The position numbers and the translations under genes are program-made. DNA of 64,000 nucleotides from Siphlonurus alternatus (lineage: Eukaryota > Arthropoda > Insecta > Ephemeroptera > Siphlonuridae), in NCBI GenBank assembly GCA_949825025.1, contig OX463780.1, positions 25,572,118 to 25,636,117 on the forward strand, given 5' to 3'. The stretch's first letter is position 1. Each line of letters opens with the position of its first letter. Under the pieces are notes generated by a model. That model did not search any database. It had not been told where the DNA came from and saw only the letters and a program-made list of their open reading frames with translations. Below, piece by piece: positions 51,957-61,825 of the stretch.

Positions 51957-54160
51957 CTGTAAATTAAAGATTAAAGATTAAAGATTAAATAGCAGTGTGT
52001 ACACACATTACATACATACACCACTGCTTGCGGCTATTGTGGGTATTCCACCACGGTGGCTCGCTTGCTTGCGGCTGACTCTCTCAGCCCCTCCCTGAAC
52101 TCACCAACACTCCGAGCATCCACAAGCCCAGAATCCAACAAATTCCACTCCCTCACCGTTCTTCTCAAAAAAGAATACTTGCCCACATCATTTTTGCTTC
52201 TCCTATACTCCAGCTTCCAATCATGGTCCCTCCTACCTTTATAACGCCCTTCCTCAGTACGATCGCTAAGCTCCTCCCAGCCCTTTTGGTTCCTAGTTAT
52301 TTTATACATTGCTGTCAGTCTACTTTGCTTCCTCCTTTCCTCCAGATCCTCCCATCCCAGTTGCTCTATCATTCTAGTCACACTCTCTCTTCCCTTATAA
52401 ATTTTGTTTTTATCACAGATAAAGCTCCAGTTCCCCTTTTCTAAGACCCTTCTTGCTGCTCGTCTTTGTATCTTTTCCATCTCTTTCTTCCCTTTTGCTC
52501 TATACGGGTCCCATGCATTACATCCATATTCCATTATTGGTCTAATCAGAGACTTGTATGCTTTTTCTCTTACTGTCCTGCCTGCCCCCTTAAGATTCCT
52601 CATTACAAACTCAAGATTCCTTCTGCTCTTTGCGGTTACATACCTAATATGTTCATCCCAATTAAGTTTGCACTGAAGCATTACTCCCAGATATTTGTAT
52701 TTGTCCTCTGATTTGATTTCTTCCCCCTCCATAAAATATTTAACCTGACTTTGCTCCCTTCTTTTGTTGAACTTAACCACACTACATTTTCCCACATTAA
52801 GCTTCATTTTATTAGCTTCTATCCATATACCCACTGTCTCCAGATCCTTTTGTAGAATTTGCTCATCCTGCTTATTACTTACTGTCCTATAGATTACGCT
52901 GTCATCAGCAAAAAGCCTCATCTCCGACTCCAAATTCTGTACAATATCATTAATAAAAATAATAAAAAGTAGCGGCCCTAGCACACTACCCTGAGGGACT
53001 CCGGAAGTAACCTTCACTACCTCAGACAACGTTTGCCCTAGCTTGACTCTCTGTACTCTATCAGTTAAAAAATCTTCTATAAAATTTATCAAGCCTTCTT
53101 CACCTACCGCTTCTCTTATTTTATTCACTAGTATATTATGTGGCACCTTATCAAATGCTTTCTCGAAATCCAAAAATATTGCATGTATTTCCTCTCCTTT
53201 ATCAATGCCTTCCTCGAGGTCCTGCACTAGCCCCAGAAGCTGAGTATCACATGAATAATTCCCCCTAAATCCGTGCTGTTGTTTGCAAAAATATCCCTTC
53301 CGTTCTAGCTTAAGTCTCATGTACTTAACTACTATCTTCTCCATTACTTTTGAAACTACTGATGTAAGGCTTACTGGTCTGTAGTTTTTAACTTCACTTT
53401 TTGCTCCTCCCTTATAAATTGGAATAACCCACGCCTCTCTCCACCCATCTGGCATTTTACCTTGTTTCATTACCGTCTCAAAAATAAGCATTTGGTACTT
53501 ACAATGCTTATCAATACACAATTTTAGGAATGATGCTGTAATTCCGTCCGGTCCCGGGGCCTTCCCTTTTTTCAATGACACTATTGCTCTTCTAACATCT
53601 TTATATCTGACCCTGAATATCTTATGTCTACTATTTGCTGTACCTTCCTCCTGCTCGTTATTTTGCTCATTCCCCTTGTCTGTATCTAATACTTTGGCCT
53701 GGAACACAGCCTCATATTGCTTTGAACACGCATTTGCTTTCTCCGACTCCGTAACATATATTCCCAATGCATCTTTCAGCACTGGTATATCATTTCCTGC
53801 CTTTCTTAAAGTTTTTATATGTTTATACATTCTTCCCCAGCTGCTACCTACATCTTTCTCATCAAAAATCTTGCTCATAAAAATTTTTCTCGCCCTATCC
53901 TTTGCATTATTGAGTTCCATCTCCGTCTCTTTCATTCTACCTTTCCTAACTAGTCCTTTCTTATATTTAATATAGTCTCTTCTCAACTTCCTCTTTAAGC
54001 TTCTAACCTCTTTATTAAAATACAGTGGGTCACTATTCACATTAATTGATTTTGCTGGTACATATTTTTCTTGTACTTCCATACATATTTTAACATACGA
54101 ATCCCACAAAAGATTTATATCTCCTTTACTTTCTGACCAAGAATTAAACTCGTACAGTAT
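51957..54160 (-). mobile_element. 5'-truncated LINE, EN-less, with (TTTAATC)n 3' tail
   Basis: The element reads on the minus strand from roughly 54150 (where homology to the usual LINE linker region seems to start) to a short 3' UTR ending in three to four tandem taatctt units at 51962-51988. 3' tandem repeats instead of poly-A are typical of CR1/L2-type LINEs. The endonuclease part is missing through 5' truncation. The intact frame implies a recent insertion. Confidence 0.75.
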
Positions 54161-54223
54161 ATTATAAATATGCAAAATAATGTACCAATCATATATTATA
54201 TAATTTAATTGCACTTTACTCAC
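52034..54223 (-). CDS. LINE ORF2 reverse transcriptase (CR1/Jockey-like), endonuclease missing
   Basis: One open frame of 729 codons. It encodes the linker, the complete reverse transcriptase and the C-terminal region of a non-LTR retrotransposon, the enzyme that copies LINE RNA at a nicked target. Motifs: KAPGPDGI at 221-228, NYRPVSLTSVVSKVMEK near 280-296, HGFRGNYSC near 317-325, LDFEKAFDKVPH (motif A aspartates) at 351-362, SGVPQGSVLGPLLF at 407-420, and the catalytic FADD at 438-441. An AP endonuclease would normally precede residue 30 and is absent, and the first 25 or so residues look like translated flanking DNA. No frameshift or stop is present in about 2.1 kb, so the copy is young. 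It cannot be autonomous without its endonuclease. Confidence 0.93.
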   Translation of the reverse strand: MSKVQLNYIIYDWYIILHIYNILYEFNSWSESKGDINLLWDSYVKICMEVQEKYVPAKSINVNSDPLYFNKEVRSLKRKLRRDYIKYKKGLVRKGRMKETEMELNNAKDRARKIFMSKIFDEKDVGSSWGRMYKHIKTLRKAGNDIPVLKDALGIYVTESEKANACSKQYEAVFQAKVLDTDKGNEQNNEQEEGTANSRHKIFRVRYKDVRRAIVSLKKGKAPGPDGITASFLKLCIDKHCKYQMLIFETVMKQGKMPDGWREAWVIPIYKGGAKSEVKNYRPVSLTSVVSKVMEKIVVKYMRLKLERKGYFCKQQHGFRGNYSCDTQLLGLVQDLEEGIDKGEEIHAIFLDFEKAFDKVPHNILVNKIREAVGEEGLINFIEDFLTDRVQRVKLGQTLSEVVKVTSGVPQGSVLGPLLFIIFINDIVQNLESEMRLFADDSVIYRTVSNKQDEQILQKDLETVGIWIEANKMKLNVGKCSVVKFNKRREQSQVKYFMEGEEIKSEDKYKYLGVMLQCKLNWDEHIRYVTAKSRRNLEFVMRNLKGAGRTVREKAYKSLIRPIMEYGCNAWDPYRAKGKKEMEKIQRRAARRVLEKGNWSFICDKNKIYKGRESVTRMIEQLGWEDLEERRKQSRLTAMYKITRNQKGWEELSDRTEEGRYKGRRDHDWKLEYRRSKNDVGKYSFLRRTVREWNLLDSGLVDARSVGEFREGLRESAASKRATVVEYPQ

Positions 54224-54759
54224 AGCTTATAGGTGTATGCATATAATATATATTATTATGTACAGTACAAGTGTATGCTTAGTATTGCTGCCCAACAGTC
54301 TTAGCATTGGACCAGCACTTGACCGATAGAGTTGCATAATATATACACACAGTCCAACAAGCAAGAGCTTATGCCTGAAAATATATGAATGTGATGTATT
54401 TTCATTTCCGATTGCGAGCTAAATAAAAACAGAACTACATATGTACATAATTTACGTCACTTTTGGAATTTTTAGGCATTAACTCTCATTTGTTCGACTG
54501 TGCATGTTCAGGTTTATTCGTAAAGAGTCGGATGGAGCTATTGGTGCAGTCATATGCTCTGTGCCTCTAAATTTGACTGCTACTTTACAGTACATAAAAG
54601 TTCTTCAATTTAAAGAAACAATTGCATGCATTACTGTAACACACCAAATCTTCCGAGAATTTTCTCTTACAAATACTGTAGTAAAAACTACCAACATGTT
54701 TAAGCTTGTGAATGAATTTGGCAATAAATGTAAACTTATTTTACTTTTGTTGATTTCAG

Positions 54760-54808
54760 ATCGAGTGGAGCAAGATGAGCCAAGCGGAGGACGGCAGCTC
54801 ACCTCCTA
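54760..54808 (+). CDS. Candidate small exon of an unidentified plus-strand gene
   Basis: A GC-rich 49-nt stretch is preceded by a strong pyrimidine tract and acceptor (ttttgttgatttcag) and followed by a consensus donor (a|gtaagt). In one frame it reads IEWSKMSQAEDGSSPP with an ATG at 54775, so it may hold a start codon. No neighbouring exon could be linked to it and I recognise no family. Alternatively it is a 5' UTR exon of the gene that begins at 59655. Confidence 0.35.
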
Positions 54809-55594
54809 GTAAGTCCTTTTTATTTTCTCGTCACACACTCAGGTGCTAGGGACTCAGGGTTTTGATTGTGGCCACCTGTTTTGGTCAGTTACGGTAACAC
54901 TTTTAACAGTTTTAAGTTTTAACATTTTCGTTATTAACATTTTTCTTGTTAATGGAATAATTTTTAATTTTCAATAAGATAGCTAAACAATTTTTTAATT
55001 GTTTCTTGAAAACAGATACATTTTCATTTTTTTTTTTTTTTTTTTTTATATATATAATCTGGAAGTTTGTTGCAATACGGAGCTCAAATAAAAATGGTCT
55101 CTTTTAGTTTGCTTGTAACCTCCGTATTTTTTATGAACAAGATTTGACTGTCTAGTATTTTGTCTAATCACATCTGTATTAATTTGAAACATACTATAAT
55201 TTAACATACATAATCACAAAAAAAAAAAAAAAAAAAAAAAATCTTGAGAAATTTTATATTTATTAGCTTAATCGTGTGGTTGTCTAAAATCATTAAATCA
55301 ATAAATCATTAAGTAAGAAAAAAAGGACATTGTAAGAAAAATGGCTCTGCGTTATTCTAGCATTAAGGATACAAAATTAATTTCAAATTTCAGTAGGCGA
55401 GATGAAATTTGTTTACTTGGTTGTACTGTATTTATTACATTAATAGCAATGGAGTATTAACCTCAATTTTTTTTATTGGAGAAATGGATAGAGGGTGCAA
55501 ATTTATGCTACTCTGATTTTTTCAGATTTTTTAGAGTTCGGGAACTATTTTTAAAAAATTATTGAAAGTACAGAAAGAGTGACGCCTCTCTTAA

Positions 55595-56011
55595 GGGTAA
55601 GGTAACGTGAATCAGAAGGTGTTTTTTTTAGAACCATTTGATTAACATGTAAACCTTAGCATATTCACAAAAATTCTGAAAAAAATTTGTGAGACAGATT
55701 TTAGTACCAAAAAAAAAAAAAAAAAAAGTAGCCATAAAAAAAATTACAAGACAATTATTCGAGCCGATTTTTTTTTTAATTAAGTTTTTAGTTTGGTTCT
55801 GCATGGGAAAGCCCTATGCTGAAAATTAAAAAAATAATAATAATAATTAAAAAAAAAATCGGCTCGAATAATTAATTGTCTTGAAATTATTTCTATGGCT
55901 TTCAGGTACTAAAATCTGTCTCTCAAATTTTTTCAGAATTTTTGTGAATTTGCTAATGTTTACATGTTAATCAAATGGGTCTAAAAAAAACTGATTCACG
56001 TTACCTTACCC
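55595..56011. mobile_element. piggyBac-like MITE, family A copy 3
   Basis: Termini gggtaaggtaacgtgaatca and the complement tgattcacgttaccttaccc are inverted repeats with arms of about 190 bp. TTAA lies on the left (55591-55594); the right site reads ttat (56012-56015), probably a mutated TTAA. Subterminal sequence aaccttagca...cacaaaaattctgaaaaaaa is shared with copies 1 and 2. Confidence 0.83.
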
Positions 56012-57600
56012 TTATTAAAACCCGACCTCAGCAAAACTTTTTAGCAATGCTTCCCGGCTTCGAGAAAATCTGAAAACAAAGAAAAAAATCAAAGTGGCAC
56101 AACTTTGCATCCTTTATTAATTTTTGCAATAAATTTTTTTAAGGGCGATACTTTTTTGTCCAAATTATCTGGTGTCATAATTAGCCGTATTAGATTTTTT
56201 TCTTCCTTTTATTTAAGATTTATTTGTTTATTCTTTACTGTATTGTTTATTTTTCCTATATTTTTTGCAAGCATGCAAGTGTCCTGGTTATTTTTATTTT
56301 TTTCAAAGCGTGCAATAACCAACCAATACAGTAATCATTTGTACTTTTCATCACACATTGCAATTCATTTCAGTTTAGCTTAGTTTCTTACCCTAATGAA
56401 AAACGACAAAAAATAATAGTAATAGAGATGATACAATTTAACAAAATAGAAAAGTAAAGCTACAATCAAAACAGGTGCGTATTGGTGCATTTAGTGATAT
56501 GTTTTACATTTGCTACACACTGAACCAAACCTTTAATACTTTACTTGTTTTCTTTCAGTGAATTTTTTTTTTTTTCCTTTTGTTTACATAAAAAATAACT
56601 TGAGGAAGTTATATTACCCTGTGAGTCATGCAGCATTAATTACAGAAAACTGTAGCGTATTTATTATAGTATTTATAATTATGTTGAATATTTAATTTGT
56701 CCACCATATGTCGCGACTTACGTCGCGTGACCCGATGACCTCAAAAATTATCTAACTTCTCTGTGGTTATTTTTTCATTCACACTTCATGTCATGCTTGA
56801 TAAAACACTTCCTTCTCTATATTAAAATATCTATATTTAGAATAGAGAAACTCCTTTTAAAAGTTTTAAAACATAAAAACAACATGAATATTGTAATATA
56901 CTGGTTTATCTGCATTTTGTTGCTACTGTATTAATATTTAATTTATAAATTTAACTCGCGTGTTTTGTAATTATGCATAGTATCATAGTAATTGATTTTT
57001 CTTGGTAGAACGGAAGTGGATGTACATACACTGGTGGGCGTATAGCAACAGTTTTCTGTGAATCCAAGGGCTGGCCTCGCGATAAGAACGTGATAAAAGG
57101 GCAGAGGAGAGGGTTCGTCCACTCAAAATATGCATGGTACTTTAAAAATAGAAATGATGGGTATTATTTTTTATTTATTTTGTTTTCCGCAAACATTTTA
57201 ATTTAATACCTGCATTGGCCGGGTGCACCCGGGTGGTAGATATAGATACTACGCTGGTTATAGTTTATATATATACAAAAAAAAAAAAAAAAAAATCTTC
57301 GTGTACCATAAATCTAACAATAAAAATGGATTAAAAATGTAAGTTTTGTGGTAAATCAACATTATATTAATATTATTTTATATTTAGTTGATACATAATT
57401 AATTAATTATATTAATATAAAAAGTCGTGATTTCGACCGCCAGCATATATATATGGCTCTGCCGGATTTTTCTATATGGTGTTAGCTAATGAACCCTCAC
57501 TCATAATGCACCCAGGAGGTGGTTGATGGCATCCACCGACCATCCTGACTGATTTCCTCAGTCACAAATAGGCAAATGTTGTGGGATGGATTACTATAAG

Positions 57601-57934
57601 CCATGATCAATCAACGACTACATACTGGAGGACGGCCTAGAACAACTTGTTGAAAAACCTCGATACTCGACATTTCTCGCCAACCTTCGGGGAAGTCCGC
57701 TAAATGAGCCACGTGCTCGGGCGGTTTCTTTGAAGACGTCAAAGATTTGACAGCTTGACAGATGGCTAATAAAGCGGCATCTTTGACCGCGGTATCTTTG
57801 TAGCTGACTCTAGGCCAATCAAATGCGCTAGAAAAGTCAACGTCGTGACGTCACTGGGTTAAGGAAATGTCATCCGGTTGGCGGCAAAAAAGTTAGGCCG
57901 TCCTCTTAGTAAATAGTTCTTGATGATCAATGGT
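57601..57934. mobile_element. Inverted-repeat element carrying CCAAT, CRE and E-box motifs
   Basis: About 40-bp imperfect terminal inverted repeats: both ends show gaggacggccta preceded by a related gatcaatcaa / gatcatcaag block. The interior is GC-richer than its surroundings and contains CACGTG (57710-57715), CCAAT (57815-57819) and a perfect palindromic CRE TGACGTCA (57846-57853). It is a MITE that could supply promoter activity; expression is not shown. Confidence 0.6.
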
Positions 57935-59654
57935 GGAAGAGGCTCTCAAAATCCTAAGCAATGCAAGGTCGGGTCCATGAAAAGCCGTGAGTATTAATTA
58001 GTCTTGTGACCATGCTGCAATACTGGCATGCATGTATATAGACTCATCAGCTCATGTAGATTTAAAAAAAATTGTATTAAAAAAACGGTTAAACTTGTGG
58101 GGGGAAAAGTACACAATATTATATAATTTCATTGAAAACAATGCTTTATTTTTAAATTTTTTTATTTGAAACTATTTATGTTGTTTTGAATTCGTGTTCA
58201 TAACTCAGTGCGTTTCATGCGAAAATTCAGCTTGTGATAAGCATGTTTGGCTTTTTAGTGCTTGACAATATTATACTATACTTAAATGAAACAGCAGCTA
58301 AAAGTCAGCCTGAAATTGATATATTTTTTTAAAACATTATCAGCAAACTGTAACCGAGGGGGAAAAAAAGTATCCTCGTGAATATTCTAGGAACTCTCGA
58401 GTACATTTGCAACATCGATCCCAAAATAATGACCGTGCTTTATAGAGGCCCTTATAATGTTTTGTAGTTTGATGGGACGTGGAATGTTGTCATGCTGCTC
58501 TTTGAGGAGTAGCTTTTATAATATGGCTCTCAGAAATCCGTATGTTAAAAATGTGGTCTTGGGTCTTGGAGACTGCAAGCATTATTTATTTTTTATTTGA
58601 TTTCATTTTTTTTCTTTTTTTTTACTGAAAAATATTCTGATTTCATAAAAACTATATATTATTAAGCCACAGCAGTCCCCAAATCAATTAATGCTTTGCA
58701 ATGCCATGCTGAATATATCATTTTATGTTTATTATTTTTTTACAAAAATGTCATGCATGTTATAGGAGGGTTTGCTACAATTTTCAGAGTGCATGCAAGG
58801 GTTTTGCCGTCTACGAAGCTTATTTTTATATGGCAATGCCCCTTAAAACTAATTAAATATCGCTAGCCAATTATAATTAATTGCGTATGGTAAAAGTCTC
58901 CCTCCTCCTTTTTCAGAAAAAAGAATAACTGATTTGCTGATTTTATATAAATTCACACGGCGGTGAAATGAATTATAATTATGCGCGCTGTTCATGAAAA
59001 TATCGTTCGCTTCGTTTGAATTTCACAGGATTTTATTGATATTTGAAACCTTCTGGACAATTTACTCTACCAGCTCTGTTACTGTTGATGAGTAAGAGTA
59101 TATTGGCTCATTTAATTTTAGTTTGTAAATAAGCGCGACTCTACAAAAGCTACAAGTGTCAGAGAGAGAGAGACTTTTGCGCGTTTTAGCGGATGTTTGC
59201 TCTTTAGAACAGGAAGAAGGAAAGGACTTGCAGCAAAACTTTTTTCATTTTCTAATCCTGCAACTACTGGTAGTGCTAAATTTAGACTCGGTATACGTTT
59301 GCGTGGTGGTTTTCATGGTGAGAAACTTCTTCGACATACAAGCGAGAAGCCAACGTAAAAAAGACCAAGCGGGTTAACTTTAGTTCTTAATATTACCACC
59401 ACGGTAATGGCGCTAGTGTTAACTACCAGGCGCGCGCTGCTCGAGGTTGATGTAGCCGGCAGTAGCAAAGTGGCATCTCACAGTTTTGTGTGACGTCTAT
59501 AAGCAGGCAGGCAATATACAAGCTAGCAGCAGCATTCAGAAGTTTCATACAAAATAAACTTTGTGAAGTGTTACATTGTTGTCTTATGGCAGACTCGGAA
59601 GATCGTGACACGGTTGACACGGTGTCGTACGCGTGACACGTGCGTGGAGTCGAG

Positions 59655-59829
59655 ATGTTGGTTGCCATACCGGAGTTACCTGAGCAAGGCACGGGCTCTC
59701 AGCAGCCTCAGCAGCCGCAACAGCAACAACAACAGCAGCAAGGGAGTCCTGTAGTGGAAGAAGGTGGGGCAGGGGCTTGGGGACCAGAAGTCACGAGGCC
59801 CTCGACCCTCAACTTGGTACCCAGATCAG
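59655..59829 (+). CDS. First coding exon of an unidentified gene, polyglutamine-rich
   Basis: The ATG at 59655 (context gtcgagATGt) follows an in-frame TGA 24 nt upstream, so this start is well defined. It encodes 58 residues, MLVAIPELPEQGTGSQ and onward, then a Pro/Gln tract with eight consecutive Gln, an acidic-glycine stretch, and STLNLVPRS, and ends at donor g|gtgcgt in phase 1. GC content is well above the flanks and codon use fits an exon. I do not recognise the family from this disordered N terminus. The following exons appear to lie beyond the window or are not visible. Confidence 0.5.
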
Positions 59830-60566
59830 GTGCGTTACACGCCCACTTTTGTCGTGTGTTTTTTTCTAGGTGTGATAATCGAGTGGCCTCCACATACTAT
59901 TTTGTTATCAACAGCATTTTTTGTTACAAAAAGAAGACTATTTTTATTTATTGCTATTTTATCAGGAATGTTTTGTATATAGTTGATATACGCGGACGTT
60001 TTGTTTTTTTAATTATTATATTCTTCTTAACCCGTTGTTACGACAGAGTGCACTGTATATAAGCGCGCTTGTTATGTAACACGCTTTTGCCCCGTTATGT
60101 CCCGCCTAACGTTAGTTACCAAGCAGCAGCGTGACAGGTTTAACGATAAATCAATATTGTTAAAAAAATGTTATTTATAATTCTTTCATAATTATATGAC
60201 TTTTATAATAAAGTTGTCCTTATTTTGATGGGGAGGAACACATACACGCTGAATTAAATATTAAGCTGAATTAATTTTAAGTGCAAACGTGCAATACAAT
60301 ATTATTGTAATTCTGGAAGCTATGGATACGCAGAATAATTTATGATTTTCAGCTTTCAGCGTAAAATAACTATTTTGATAGAATCTATTAACATGTAATT
60401 CACTCTTCTTTTAATTACATGAGTATTAATATGAGGTTCTCTCGTTAATTAGGACGGCAAGGACAGGCTAGCTTATTCAAATTACAAGTTTTCATATACG
60501 CACTACGCAGTCTCGAATCCTTGTTGGACCTTACTTCTCACGTCAAATATATCTTATTATGTTATG

Positions 60567-60707
60567 AGGGTCATTCACAAAGTCTTAAGACCACATTTAA
60601 GGCTCGATAATTTAAAGCTTGATTTTGGACGTGTTTTTTAGACCCAAAATTTCTGGTCTTAAATTATTGAGCCTTAATTGTGGCCTTAAGGCTTTGTGAA
60701 TGTCCCT
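60567..60707. mobile_element. MITE, 141 bp
   Basis: Termini agggtcattcacaaagtctt and the complement aaggctttgtgaatgtccct are inverted repeats; the pairing continues inward through aaggctcgataatttaa / ttaaattattgagcctt. Both flanks contain atatcttatta a few bases outside the ends. Confidence 0.78.
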
Positions 60708-61478
60708 TTATATATCTTATTAGACAGGGCGTAGTCAGTTTTTTTCCCCGGGGTTTGTTTTGCTCCTTTGCTGGCCTACGCGGCTGCTGGACCAACTCAC
60801 TCCTGGATTTGCCCTATTTTGGGACCAATTCGTATTCTCATATTCTGTACCGTTTGTTGTACCAAACCCCCAAACCCACTACACCTTGCCGACGCTGCTT
60901 TTGTGTGCGTATACGCGCTATCCCATAATAAGTAAATTAAACTGCGACTAAACTGTATCAGGTAAAACACGGACCAACGCAAGAAACCATGCATGAAATC
61001 TAAATCGCAAAATAATTTTGTAAGATTATGGAAATTGAATAAATTTCTTCTATGCAGAAATAAAAAAAAATTTGTGTATAAAAATATTAAATAAAACAAA
61101 AAATTCTTTTACACGTTTCAAAGTAGTCTTGTATCATATACACATTTTTTTATTATTTGGCTTAGATTTGTTATTTGCAAAGTGTAAGATGCTTACTTAG
61201 TCGTGTTATTTTCCTTTCATCAGTGAATTCGAGCGTGATGATGAGCGTTTAGCAAGCGGGTGGATTGATGTATAGCAAGGGAAAAAAAAAAGTGGGGCGT
61301 CGTTTATCATCATCACACCGTGGTGTCTAGTATATATTAAAACGAGGAACAAGAATTTTGTTTTGGTGTCTTAAATTTGGAAAGCATTAGTAATTCTTCA
61401 AATAAAATAAAATTATGTATAATATATATATAAATATAATATATATATATAAATAATATATATATATATAATATATAT

Positions 61479-61480
<2 letters not shown>

Positions 61481-61529
<49 letters not shown>
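61481..61529. repeat. GA microsatellite
   Basis: About 24 GA units following a run of TA repeats (61420-61480). Confidence 0.98.
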
Positions 61530-61532
<3 letters not shown>

Positions 61533-61689
61533 TTAATATACGTGCAACATTTTTTTATTGAATGGTATTAATATCAAACTTCAATGCATTTTGCACCTCT
61601 ATACTTATAATACGAATTACTCACTAAGCTTACATCCCGAACCCCTATATAACTTCCGAAACAAACACATTTTTCGGTGGTTAAACCAG

Positions 61690-61825
61690 GAGACCGAAAA
61701 TCCATAATGGCATTTACCTGGCGACTGAGGGAAACATGGAAATCTCAGTCGGGAAGGATGCCACAGCTTTTGTCAATGAACCAGAAGTGTGATGGTCCGA
61801 AGCCAGCCCAGCCTGAGTAATTTTA
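61690..61825. repeat. Diverged SINE-like remnant
   Basis: The stretch gactgagggaaacatggaaa ... ctcagtcgggaaggatgcca ... tcaatgaaccagaag parallels the body of the SINE at 25045-25433 (gactgaggaaaccgtgaaaa ... ctcagtcaggacggacacct ... tcaatggaccaaag). It has no recognisable head. Confidence 0.5.

Larger units (their letters stand above)
54809..59654. other. AT-rich region, no gene recognised
   Basis: It contains a TTAA hairpin element (55595-56011), a MITE with promoter-like motifs (57601-57934), a SINE-like remnant at about 57505-57570 and poly-A/T runs. A moderately GC-rich patch at 57005-57140 has no convincing exon structure. Confidence 0.55.

Noticed and set aside
52056..53975. Several plus-strand frames over the LINE
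   Set aside because: Antisense shadows of the reverse transcriptase frame.
59156..59377. Open frame with hydrophobic stretch, SERERLLRVLADVC and onward
   Set aside because: It lacks an ATG start, has no splice context and no recognisable family.
61225..61252. Second exon for the 59655 gene
   Set aside because: Acceptor fits, but the frame ends in a stop after nine codons and the downstream donor is weak.
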